Shown: piece by piece, positions 6,601 to 13,007 of the stretch | How the letters are laid out: every line of letters starts with the position of its first letter | Position numbering within the stretch: the stretch's first letter is position 1 | From: Actinomycetota bacterium | Lineage (GTDB): Bacteria > Actinomycetota > Acidimicrobiia > Acidimicrobiales > Microtrichaceae | Assembly: GCA_009700815.1 (NCBI GenBank) | Contig: WLLG01000028.1 | Span: forward strand, 1 to 13,007 | DNA length: 13,007 nucleotides | Reading direction: 5' to 3' | Made by a program: the position numbers and the translations under genes | Notes under the pieces: model-generated | What the model was told of the DNA's origin: nothing | What the model saw: only the letters and a program-made list of their open reading frames with translations | The model's database searches: none

Positions 6601-8385
6601 GTGAAATCGGCGAAATTGCTTGAAGGACCTGCGATAGACCGCGCAACGGGTGGCGGCACCGGGGGTAGGCGGGGCAGCAGAAGTGTTTGTTTCGCAGTGC
6701 TCGGTGCCGTGCTGCTACTTGCTATGGCCGTTTCCGCATGTTCACCAGCCACACTGCCTGCGCCAGGCAGTGCTCCTAGTAAAGCCACGCTCAACCAAGT
6801 GAAGCGGACGGAGTTTGGTCGCCTCGCACTTGACGACTCTGCGCTGATTGCTGCAGGCGAGAAAGAGGCCGTCTTGGACTTCACCGTCGAAGACACCCCG
6901 CCATCTATCTTTATCAACCTGATCGTGCCTGATGAGAAGGCCGAAGACTTTGCCGCTGTGGCTAGCCTTCCTCCAGGGTTCTCTCTGGCCAAGGTTCGCA
7001 TCATCGAGTCTGATCCAGTTGAGCGGTTTTGGTTGAGCGTCAATGTCTATCGAGTGAGCGGCCTAACGACTGGTCTGCGAACCGAATGGTCCACCTATGT
7101 CGACGATGGATCTGGCGTGCCGCGATTTATGATCCTTCGTGCCAGGGCCTCTGAGGGTTCGCTTGACCCGATCGGACCGCTTGCACCTCCCGAACCCTTT
7201 ACACATCTGGTTGATCCTGCTGGGGTGATTCGTACCGACATACGCAAAACGGTTGTTCAGAACGGCGCGACAGTTCTGACGCCCAACAACATGTTCAGTT
7301 CAACTGTTGCCTTGCCAGAGGTGGCGGATCGTCAGTACGTGCTGCCAACTCGACAATGGGTCACTGCGAACGATTTTATTTACTGGCGCAACGGCGTGAA
7401 TGATCGCATCTTCCATAACAGCACATCTCACAGCCCACAGTTGATATCAGTGGACCTTGGTGACGTGACGTTGCAAGACAATACCGAGTGGGCACCATTT
7501 GTTGATCCAATTCCGGGACACGTTCTGGTTTACCTCGACAAGATCAAGTTCAAGATCGGGCCCTGGTGGAACATAACCCAGCCTGATGGCCGAGTTGACC
7601 CAACGACTCTGGCAAGTCTGCAGGCCCTGAAGAAGACGCTGTACGGCGGGCTAACCAGCGTGAGTGCCGTTCAGGTCCTCTCCGGAAATGAAGAGCCACT
7701 CGTGCAGTCTTCGGTCCAGGGTTCGCCAGCAGCAGTCAACTGGCATTGGAAGATTCCGGCCGACAAGTTGGCAGCGTTTGGGGCTGCTGCGCACTTACCT
7801 GCTGGGCTGACGCTGTCGACGGTGCGCTTGCAAGATGGTGATGCTGTCGCCGATCACTGGCTCACGCTGAATGTCCATGCCGATACTGGGGCTTCTTCTG
7901 GGCTGCGTGCCGAATGGTCTACCTATGTCACGGACGGGGTGGGCCTGCGCAAGTTTGTGCTGGAGTCACGCGCTGGGTATCGCTCCCTTGATCCGGTGAA
8001 TTTGTTCAGCGATCCGTACCCGATCGCACACACCGTGGGCCCGGTTGCTGGAGACACTGTTGTGGCTACCTCGATTGGTTCAGGCCCGACAGCGTTCTCG
8101 TCCTCGTTTGCTCTACCCGAGGCAGGGCCAAGTACTGAGGTTGTGGCAACTCGCGAATGGGTCGGTTCGAGTGACCTTCGCTACTGGAGAAATGGTGTTG
8201 CCGATCGGGAGTTTTATGAAAGCTCTGTCCTTGATCCCAAGACTTCAGTAGATCCCGCAGCAGTTTCGGTTACCGATGGGTCAGTCTGGTCTGCGTTTGT
8301 GGGGGCAACCCCTGACCGAGTTTGGGTTGATCGATCTGGCACCGACACCGTTACCAATCCTTGGTTCAACCTCAAGGGGCTGTGA
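6601..8385 (+). CDS. Lipoprotein with two tandem copies of an unrecognised ~270-residue domain
   Basis: I favour GTG 6601, with GGGGGA at 6591-6596 in front, over GTG 6550, which would give an unusually long N-region. The product is 594 residues. A hydrophobic segment at about 29-46 ends in lipobox VSAC with Cys47. The remainder is an internal duplication: 'LPPGFSLAKVR' (123-133) matches 'LPAGLTLSTVR' (399-409). 'EWSTYV' recurs at 162-167 and 438-443, 'SLDP' at 187-190 and 462-465, 'YWRNGV' at 261-266 and 528-533, and a 'PW(W/F)N' close at 321-324 and 587-590. I do not recognise the family. The 'LPPGF ... LSVNVY ... EWSTYV' stretch is faintly reminiscent of acetoacetate-decarboxylase-like beta barrels, but I see no catalytic lysine I could defend. 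It is probably an extracytoplasmic beta-rich protein of unknown function. Confidence 0.85.
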   Translation: MKSAKLLEGPAIDRATGGGTGGRRGSRSVCFAVLGAVLLLAMAVSACSPATLPAPGSAPSKATLNQVKRTEFGRLALDDSALIAAGEKEAVLDFTVEDTPPSIFINLIVPDEKAEDFAAVASLPPGFSLAKVRIIESDPVERFWLSVNVYRVSGLTTGLRTEWSTYVDDGSGVPRFMILRARASEGSLDPIGPLAPPEPFTHLVDPAGVIRTDIRKTVVQNGATVLTPNNMFSSTVALPEVADRQYVLPTRQWVTANDFIYWRNGVNDRIFHNSTSHSPQLISVDLGDVTLQDNTEWAPFVDPIPGHVLVYLDKIKFKIGPWWNITQPDGRVDPTTLASLQALKKTLYGGLTSVSAVQVLSGNEEPLVQSSVQGSPAAVNWHWKIPADKLAAFGAAAHLPAGLTLSTVRLQDGDAVADHWLTLNVHADTGASSGLRAEWSTYVTDGVGLRKFVLESRAGYRSLDPVNLFSDPYPIAHTVGPVAGDTVVATSIGSGPTAFSSSFALPEAGPSTEVVATREWVGSSDLRYWRNGVADREFYESSVLDPKTSVDPAAVSVTDGSVWSAFVGATPDRVWVDRSGTDTVTNPWFNLKGL

Positions 8386-8424
8386 GCTTCAGGGTGCTGT
8401 TCTGCAGGAGTTCATGTTGCTGAG

Positions 8425-8444
8425 GAGAGCGGAGCACCGCTCTC
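8425..8444 (+). terminator. Hairpin after the duplicated-domain lipoprotein
   Basis: GAGAGCGG (8425-8432) and CCGCTCTC (8437-8444) pair perfectly around AGCA, about 40 bases after the preceding stop. Only TAAAT follows, so the U-tract is poor. It is a plausible but weak intrinsic terminator. Confidence 0.45.
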
Positions 8445-8477
8445 TAAATCCAAGGGTCGGCTGTCACACCTCGGCAG

Positions 8478-8483
8478 TACAAT
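8478..8483 (+). promoter_or_regulatory. -10 box TACAAT before the unknown 216-residue protein gene
   Basis: TACAAT is one mismatch from consensus and fits TANNNT. It lies downstream of the 8425-8444 hairpin. Transcription would start near 8490, giving a leader of about 63 bases. No good -35 is present at 16-18 bases (GGTCGG region). Confidence 0.4.
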
Positions 8484-8552
8484 TGCGATTGAGGTGAGTT
8501 GTTCAGTACCGAGTCGGCTTATCTCTTCCACTTCGAGGATGAGGAGGTCAGG

Positions 8553-9203
8553 ATGACTGATTCAGGTGTGTCACGTGCGAGTTGGTCCGATGCCGATGCT
8601 TCAGCAACGGTTTATCCAAAGAAAGCTCCGTCCCCGAGGGTCAGCAGTTCCCTCGCTGATTTGAGGCCAGATTCGGTTCCTGCCAGCAGCGTCGCCCAAG
8701 CAATCTCGACTACCGTATCTACCGTTGAGCCTGTTGCGCTCACTTCGGCCAAGCTTCCTCGCCGGGGGTGCGGTCGCTCTGGACTGGTATTTACCCCGAG
8801 TGCGACAATCCCTACCACTGACGAGCAGGTTCGAGAGGGAGTTTCGTACATGGTGTGGGATGCGCCATGGGAGACGTTCGAGCACTTTGCCGTGGGTGAG
8901 ACCATTTACTTGGTCGACCCCGCCACTGATCGGATTGTTTGGGAAACTCGGGTGGCCGAGTCGGTTTCTGTTCCCTTCGAGTCTGCGGATGCTTTCCGAG
9001 ACATGATTGCGGGCAGGTGGGGCCAAGCCATTTTCGCAAAAACAGGCACCGACCCACTGCCCGGATGGGGCGTTGCCTGGCGAGCGGAGCCGGTCCGACA
9101 GCTCGACCTGGCCCGACCAGCTGACCAGGATGCATGGCCCGGATTCATGTTCACCTCGCAGCTTGACGCACCAACCGCGGCTGCGCTGGGTCTAGCAAAG
9201 TAG
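8553..9203 (+). CDS. Unrecognised 216-residue protein, disordered N-half and compact C-half
   Basis: The ATG at 8553 has a very good ribosome-binding site, GAGGAGG at 8541-8547, 5 bases before it. The TTG at 8499 and its 18 extra residues are therefore less likely. The first 65 or so residues are rich in Ser, Ala, Thr, Pro and Val and look disordered. No signal peptide or membrane segment is seen. Residues 70-80 carry a basic patch with one Cys ('PRRGCGRSG'). Residues 95-190 look folded: 'YMVWDAPWETFEHFAVGETI' and 'RIVWETRVAESV', then 'GRWGQAIFAKTG' and 'PGWGVAWRAEPV', with many Trp. The run of 'F.VGE.IYLVDP...IVWETRV' is loosely like a PUA/ASCH-type small barrel, but that is a guess. It is probably cytoplasmic, unlike its neighbours. 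Function unknown. Confidence 0.7.
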   Translation: MTDSGVSRASWSDADASATVYPKKAPSPRVSSSLADLRPDSVPASSVAQAISTTVSTVEPVALTSAKLPRRGCGRSGLVFTPSATIPTTDEQVREGVSYMVWDAPWETFEHFAVGETIYLVDPATDRIVWETRVAESVSVPFESADAFRDMIAGRWGQAIFAKTGTDPLPGWGVAWRAEPVRQLDLARPADQDAWPGFMFTSQLDAPTAAALGLAK

Positions 9204-9221
9204 GGGCTGTGGAAACAGCTC
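9204..9221 (+). terminator. Hairpin immediately after the stop at 9203
   Basis: GGGCTGT (9204-9210) pairs with ACAGCTC (9215-9221), with one G-T wobble, around a GGAA loop. It abuts the stop codon. There is no T-run behind it, so a terminator role is only possible; it may instead protect the mRNA end. Confidence 0.35.
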
Positions 9222-9343
9222 TCTCAAGAGCAGTCCATCACGCTTAATAATGAAACTTCTTCTATGAGTTCGAGATGCGTTCTTGCTACTCGCCGTTGCG
9301 CTCAACGAGAGTGAACTACTACGTTAGTGAGCAGGGAGGCAGG

Positions 9344-10774
9344 ATGTTCTGTGCGCAGTGTGGTGTTGCTGGAAATGATGACGCGCAGTTTTGTGTGTCA
9401 TGTGGTAAACCATCAACGGTCTCAGATCTGCGCTCCCTAGAGGGCGCGAGTGACGGTGGGCCGACTGTCGAAAGACGACAACGTTTCCTTGTGGTGACTG
9501 CGATTGCGGCGGTCGTGATTTTGTTGATTGCTGTAGGCGGAGGAGCGGCGATTCTTGCTTCGCACACGGGCCCCTCTCGCGTTGTTGCAACTAAGGAGTC
9601 ACCCCTGAGGTCGGTTACCCCGCAGGTAGAAGGAGCTGTAAGTGAGATGCCGAGCGCAGCGCCGATCCCCACACCGGGACAAACAGAGTTTAGCGACGAG
9701 GAACTCGTTGCAAACTTTGGATCTGCGGTTTACCGGATAGAAGTTGAAGGCTGCGGGTTTGCCGGTTCGGGGTCAGGATTCGCAATTGATGAATTCCATA
9801 TAGTGACGAACTGGCATGTCATTTCGATTGATAGCAGCCCGATTGTTCGGTCACGGGACGGACGAGCGATCACGGGGAAAGTGATCGGTGCCACCCCGAA
9901 ACCAGACGTGGCGGTCATCGAACTCAGTGAGCCCGTAGACGTCACGTTGGGCTGGGCCGACACAGCCGGCCTGACAGAAGGGCAACACCTTTTAGGGTTT
10001 GGCTACCCTGTCCCAGGGACGGAGTTCGGCGTAGCACCGGGGACGGTCCTAAGCTTCCAAGACGGCGAAACGGTGCGTGACGCTGTTCGAACCGATGCAG
10101 CTCTTGATCGGGGTAACAGTGGTGGGCCAGCCCTGACAACCAAGGGCGAAGTCGTCGGGATCGTAACCCGAATGGCTGATAACGCGGACGGTTTCCAAAA
10201 CGTGCCACTGATATTTACGCAAATGGCGCTCGCTTCGTCAGTTGAGGGGATGATTGCAAAGCCTGCGAAGGTTTCCGCAAAGTGCGAGAAATTAGCTGAG
10301 GTTCCAGAGTTTCAACCAAAGTATTTCGACCCGCCGGCTCTACCTCAGTCGCCGTCGTATCAGCCGCCGTCCTATCAAGTCCCCTCTTATCAAGTCCCCT
10401 CCTATCAGGTTCCCACATTCGAAGTACCCACGACAACGACAGTCCCGTGCCCCACAGGAAATGTCTCAGCTTCGGTATCGGCAGTGGATTCCTCGCAGAG
10501 CTATGGCGCTGGGGCTTGGGATGTTCAGATATCAGGAATGATAACTAACGGCACGAACTCGGCAATCTCAGTTCCCTCTATCAGTGTCCTGGTCCCTGGT
10601 GCCTCGTACTCATCTCGGGCATCGCTTGACTCTTACGACCTACCAGCTGGATCTTCGGCAACATGGACCGCTAGTGCCTATATGTGGGATACCCCACAGC
10701 CAACGACGGCTTCAGTGTCAGTCGACTCGTGGTTATGGTCCGACTACAACCTTTACGGCTGCCCCACGATTTAA
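9344..10774 (+). CDS. Zinc-ribbon, single-TM, trypsin-like (S1C) serine protease with YQVPS linker
   Basis: ATG 9344 is preceded by GGGAGG (9334-9339) and begins exactly at the zinc ribbon, so the longer frame from 9275 is rejected. The product has 476 residues. A zinc ribbon uses Cys3, Cys6, Cys17 and Cys20. A membrane helix spans about 48-73, with RRQR on its cytoplasmic side. A trypsin-like domain covers about 117-305, with His158 in 'VTNWHV', Asp188 in 'KPDVAVIEL' and Ser259 in 'GNSGGPAL', a full triad as in HtrA/DegP-type proteases. No PDZ domain is seen. Instead a linker with YQVPS repeats (338-362) leads to a beta-rich C-terminal domain (about 370-476). Cys137/Cys314 and Cys369/Cys473 bracket the protease and the C-terminal domain, suggesting two disulphides outside the cell. 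Probable role: membrane-tethered envelope quality-control or processing protease; substrate unknown. Confidence 0.92.
   Translation: MFCAQCGVAGNDDAQFCVSCGKPSTVSDLRSLEGASDGGPTVERRQRFLVVTAIAAVVILLIAVGGGAAILASHTGPSRVVATKESPLRSVTPQVEGAVSEMPSAAPIPTPGQTEFSDEELVANFGSAVYRIEVEGCGFAGSGSGFAIDEFHIVTNWHVISIDSSPIVRSRDGRAITGKVIGATPKPDVAVIELSEPVDVTLGWADTAGLTEGQHLLGFGYPVPGTEFGVAPGTVLSFQDGETVRDAVRTDAALDRGNSGGPALTTKGEVVGIVTRMADNADGFQNVPLIFTQMALASSVEGMIAKPAKVSAKCEKLAEVPEFQPKYFDPPALPQSPSYQPPSYQVPSYQVPSYQVPTFEVPTTTTVPCPTGNVSASVSAVDSSQSYGAGAWDVQISGMITNGTNSAISVPSISVLVPGASYSSRASLDSYDLPAGSSATWTASAYMWDTPQPTTASVSVDSWLWSDYNLYGCPTI
10355..10429 (+). repeat. 15-bp tandem coding repeat (SYQVP units)
   Basis: Five consecutive 15-base units encode SYQPP, SYQVP, SYQVP, SYQVP and TFEVP. 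The middle units are nearly identical in DNA (e.g. TATCAAGTCCCCTC). Repeat length is in frame, so the spacer between protease and C-terminal domain could change length by slippage without loss of function. Confidence 0.85.
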
Positions 10775-10801
10775 CGGATGTTCGATCTCTCCTTCATCTG
10801 C

Positions 10802-10820
10802 GGGCGTTGTGCATGCGCCC
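10802..10820. terminator. Weak hairpin between convergent genes
   Basis: GGGCG (10802-10806) and CGCCC (10816-10820) pair around a 9-nt loop in the 92-bp gap between the protease gene and the convergent W-motif protein gene. The stem is only five pairs and TTGCT follows, so it is a weak bidirectional terminator candidate. Confidence 0.25.
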
Positions 10821-10866
10821 TTGCTACCTAAATCGGTTCCGCACAACTGCTGGAAGGGTGAAACTC

Positions 10867-12087
10867 TTAGCTAGCGGGCCAGATACCACGATCTGATTTG
10901 AATGGATTAGGTTTCCAAATTACGTAGCCAGTCGGGGTCTGAGCGGGGAAGATTACAGTGCCGGTAACCGTTCCACCGCTAACAAGGTCCCCGCTACCAA
11001 GTGACGGTTCGGTCGAGAATGTAGCATCAAGCACCTGACCATTTGCGGTCTGGAATCGCCAGTCGAACTGGCTATAGGGCTTTGAATCGTCACCCTCATT
11101 AACGATGGTGATGTTTGCCCTGAAGTAGCCATCGGTTTCAAACTGGCTGAGTTCCTGGACGAATTCAACGCTGGTGACTGTGGCGCTGAGCCCGTCAATC
11201 TTGGCTGCGCCGCCTACCAGTTCCTCTTGGTCCTTCTTTTGTGCATCGGGTCGCCCTGCAAATATTTGATCCTTTGCATCCTTCGCTTGGTTGGCCTCCG
11301 AATCCTTGGCGTCTTTCGCAGCCTTCTTTTCGGCATCCTTCGCCGCCTTAGCTTGCTTTGCGGCTGCAGCCTCAGAATCTTTCGCTGCCTTGGCGGCCGC
11401 AGCTTCAGCGTTCTTTGCCGATTTAGCTGCAGCAGTCGCTGCGTCGCTCTCTGCCTGTTCCTTCTTGGATATCCGTTCCTGCTCCAACCTATTAGCTGCT
11501 GCCTGATCGGCCTTCGCCTTGTTGGCAGGGTCAGCAACCTGCTTCTCTAGGTCTGCAACCTGCGATTCGGCCTTATCAGCCCGAATCGTCTGCTGAGAGA
11601 TCGTGCTGTCCTGCATGGCTGCCCCTGTACCGCAACCGACAAAGAAGGCAAGGGCAACTCCAGTCGCAGCTATCCACACCTTGATCAGCTTTGATTGTTT
11701 CTCCGCTGGAGCACTTGCAAAATCCGATTCCGCAATTGGTTGAGTCGGACTGCTTGTGACAGTCGGTGAGAAATGGGGTGGAGTCTCAATATCACTAGAG
11801 GTTCCTGGAGATGCTGACTCCGGAGTAGCACTCTGATTCCAAACCGACTGATTCTCAACAGCAGGAGTCAGCACACGCGGAGCTAGATCTGCGGGCCCAG
11901 TCCACTGCTCCGGAGGGTACCAAGAGGAATCGTCGGCCTGCCACCAACCGAGCGCGGATGCTGAAGTCGTGGGGGCTGCACCAAGGGACAGGTCCCACTG
12001 GTCAGCCGGATACCAATTCCCATCGGATGCCCTCCACCAGTCTGAACCCTGCGGGCCACCCGTCGAACTACTAGTCATATCCCACAC
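10867..12087 (-). CDS. W-motif / TM / Ala-Lys coiled-coil / DUF4352-like surface protein
   Basis: The GTG at 12087 has GGAG 5 bases before it; the internal ATG at codon 4 (12078) lies too far from that site. The product is 406 residues. Two copies of a Trp-rich motif, 'DWWRASDGNWYPADQW' (16-31) and 'GWWQADDSSWYPPEQW' (47-62), resemble the DUF2510-like short motifs at the N-terminus of actinobacterial membrane proteins. A Ser/Thr/Pro stretch leads to one membrane helix at about 133-155. Residues 160-275 are a long Ala/Lys/Asp/Glu helix with repeated 'AAKAAKD' and 'AKDAEKKAAKDAK' patterns, likely coiled coil. Residues 296-406 form a beta-rich domain ('ATVTSVEFV', 'YFRANITIVNEGDD', 'GTVIFPAQ') close to DUF4352. 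The expected topology is W motifs inside and the helix plus beta domain outside. Exact function is unknown; tethering or cell-wall contact is an inference. Confidence 0.88.
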   Translation of the reverse strand: MWDMTSSSTGGPQGSDWWRASDGNWYPADQWDLSLGAAPTTSASALGWWQADDSSWYPPEQWTGPADLAPRVLTPAVENQSVWNQSATPESASPGTSSDIETPPHFSPTVTSSPTQPIAESDFASAPAEKQSKLIKVWIAATGVALAFFVGCGTGAAMQDSTISQQTIRADKAESQVADLEKQVADPANKAKADQAAANRLEQERISKKEQAESDAATAAAKSAKNAEAAAAKAAKDSEAAAAKQAKAAKDAEKKAAKDAKDSEANQAKDAKDQIFAGRPDAQKKDQEELVGGAAKIDGLSATVTSVEFVQELSQFETDGYFRANITIVNEGDDSKPYSQFDWRFQTANGQVLDATFSTEPSLGSGDLVSGGTVTGTVIFPAQTPTGYVIWKPNPFKSDRGIWPAS

Positions 12088-12510
12088 TCACTCCAGGCCT
12101 CATCTGAGCCTAACAGGTTTCAGGCCTGTGGGGTTGGCGAAATGAAGAGCGAGATTCCATGCATGATCCAGACATATTCGAACGGCTTTGAAAGGCTTCG
12201 AAGAGCTACGGAAATCAGCGGAATAGCGATGAGCGTGCAAGGGGTTTCTGATGTGAGAAACGTTGCGCTGAGCCTGGCAACTAAACGGCGCATTAGCGAC
12301 CGCGCCTCCATCGGGAGTCGGTACGGCTTCGTCGATCCTCTGATCTCTCGCTAAGGGTTTCGGGGTATTGGGTTGCAAAGGGGTCGATATGTAACCACGG
12401 TGCAACCCAATAGCCGATTCGCCTGATCTTGAGGAGCTCACTGCCCGGAACGCGAAGCCCGGAGCGTGCAGGCAAGGGGTAATTCGCGTGAGCGAGTTGG
12501 TCTGGGCGGG
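12088..12510. other. 423-bp stretch without a convincing gene
   Basis: This lies upstream of the W-motif gene and downstream of the HNH gene, both on the minus strand. Short frames on either strand (e.g. 12142-12354 plus, 12100-12441 minus) lack ribosome-binding sites and recognisable protein sequence. It holds the perfect inverted repeat at 12366-12412. It also has a GCCCGGA(A/G)CG direct repeat at 12444 and 12458, and on the minus strand a TAGGCT box upstream of the 12087 start. I found no tRNA or integrase remnant. Confidence 0.6.
12366..12412. repeat. Perfect 12-bp inverted repeat with 23-bp spacer
   Basis: TATTGGGTTGCA (12366-12377) and TGCAACCCAATA (12401-12412) are exact complements. 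The spacer is not obviously self-complementary beyond GGT/ACC. No T-run follows on either strand, so a simple terminator is not favoured. It may be a binding site, an RNA structure or part of a small mobile palindrome. Confidence 0.85.
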
Positions 12511-13007
12511 TCAGCAGCCTTCGACGATGCTTTGCAGCGCCGTGAACTCGATTGGGTCCACGGCAAGACCCCACTTCAGCTTCACAGCCATCCACTCCGT
12601 GACATAGGTGCACCAATAGGCCTTGTCTGGTGGTTGCCAACTCGAGGGGTCCCGATCTGATTTTGACCGATTCGATGAGGCCGTTACCGCAATCAGGGCG
12701 CGAGGCTCGTCGAGGTCATTAGCAAACGCTTGGCGCCTTGCTCCATCCCACTCGGATGCCCCGCTGCGCCAAGCCTCGCCAAGAGCGACAAGGTGATCAA
12801 TGTCGAATTCCGAGGGATTTTCGGTGACCTTCCCGTCGTACAGCGACAACCATCCACCGCTAGGCAGTCCAGGCAAAGAGGGCAGCCGCTCAATCTTGAG
12901 AACCTCGCAGCGAGTGTCGCAGCCGTTGCCGTCTGCATCGATCCAATGGTTAAACAAGTCGCGGTCGTAACCCGTATCTGCGGACTCATCTCGCACGCTG
13001 ACTTGGC
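12511..13007 (-). CDS. HNH endonuclease of the DUF1524 type (N-terminus outside window)
   Basis: The frame stays open past GTG 12996 to the right edge, and proteins of this kind usually have extra N-terminal sequence, so I treat the start as lying beyond the window. The conserved order is visible: 'YDRDLFNHWIDADGNGCDTR' then 'CEVLKIE', followed by the metal/catalytic block 'FDIDHLVALGEAWRSG'. Then come 'W', 'FANDL' and the closing 'NRSKSDRDPSSWQPP', a typical beta-beta-alpha nuclease Asn/Lys segment. After that 'YWCTYVTEW' and a final Cys may make disulphides. Small stand-alone DUF1524 proteins are common in Actinomycetota and usually carry a signal peptide, so an exported nuclease is likely; the export signal cannot be checked here. 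It is not evidence for a GmrSD restriction system, because the DUF262 partner domain is absent. Confidence 0.9.
   Translation of the reverse strand, partial: QVSVRDESADTGYDRDLFNHWIDADGNGCDTRCEVLKIERLPSLPGLPSGGWLSLYDGKVTENPSEFDIDHLVALGEAWRSGASEWDGARRQAFANDLDEPRALIAVTASSNRSKSDRDPSSWQPPDKAYWCTYVTEWMAVKLKWGLAVDPIEFTALQSIVEGC

Noticed and set aside
8499..8552. TTG start extending the unknown 216-residue protein upstream
   Set aside because: ATG 8553 has GAGGAGG at ideal spacing, while the TTG directly abuts its purine run.
11227..11550. Plus-strand hydrophobic frame opposite the Ala/Lys helix
   Set aside because: It is the antisense of the repetitive Ala/Lys codons, which naturally reads as Leu/Cys/Phe; no start signal.
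12142..12354. Small plus-strand gene of 70 codons
   Set aside because: No ribosome-binding site and no recognisable protein pattern, and an overlapping minus-strand frame is equally open; treated as chance.
12366..12412. Integron attC site
   Set aside because: The arms do not contain the required GTTRRRY / RYYYAAC core pair in the right places, no integrase is present, and flanking genes are not in a cassette-like array.
12511..13007. GmrSD-type or other restriction system
   Set aside because: Only a stand-alone DUF1524-type HNH domain is present; no DUF262 domain, methylase or helicase is nearby.

Overview
This is a chromosomal-type stretch from a member of the Actinomycetota. The evidence is long Thr-rich linkers after lipoprotein signal peptides, DUF1269-like and DUF7144-like stress/membrane proteins, a short W-rich 'GWW..D..WYPP.QW' motif, a small secreted-type HNH nuclease of the DUF1524 class, GTG starts and mixed G+C of roughly the mid-50s by eye. 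The W-rich motif and linker style make me think of Acidimicrobiia-like freshwater or marine lineages, but that placement is an inference and was not tested. I see no tRNA, rRNA, CRISPR array, transposase, integrase or phage gene.

Layout. Bases 3-767 hold the 3' part of a kelch-repeat protein cut by the left edge. Bases 956-2036 hold two small genes for envelope or stress-type proteins: a Gly-rich DUF1269-like protein and a four-helix DUF7144-like membrane protein. After a 232-bp spacer rich in repeats and hairpins comes a lipoprotein (2269-3465) with a Cys-containing beta domain, an IPT/TIG domain and a pentapeptide-repeat helix, ended by a strong terminator. A convergent gene (3555-5669, minus) encodes an acyltransferase-3/SGNH membrane enzyme that probably O-acetylates a surface polysaccharide. 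Divergent from it is a second, smaller pentapeptide-repeat lipoprotein (5762-6460).

Then come a lipoprotein built from an internally duplicated, unrecognised domain (6601-8385), an unrecognised soluble-looking protein (8553-9203), and a zinc-ribbon/TM/trypsin-like protease with YQVPS repeats (9344-10774). Facing these is a minus-strand gene for a W-motif/TM/Ala-Lys coiled-coil/DUF4352-like protein (10867-12087). A 423-bp stretch with no convincing gene but a perfect 12-bp inverted repeat leads to an HNH nuclease on the minus strand, cut by the right edge.

Nearly every gene product appears to be membrane-anchored or exported, so the region reads as an accessory block of cell-surface proteins and not as one pathway. 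The most distinctive observation is that the two pentapeptide-repeat lipoproteins carry cysteine pairs with identical spacing at both ends of the repeat helix, suggesting a disulphide-capped extracellular form. I found no clear defence system or other fully new machinery. The best candidates for undescribed biology are the capped pentapeptide lipoproteins, the duplicated-domain lipoprotein and the unknown 216-residue protein.
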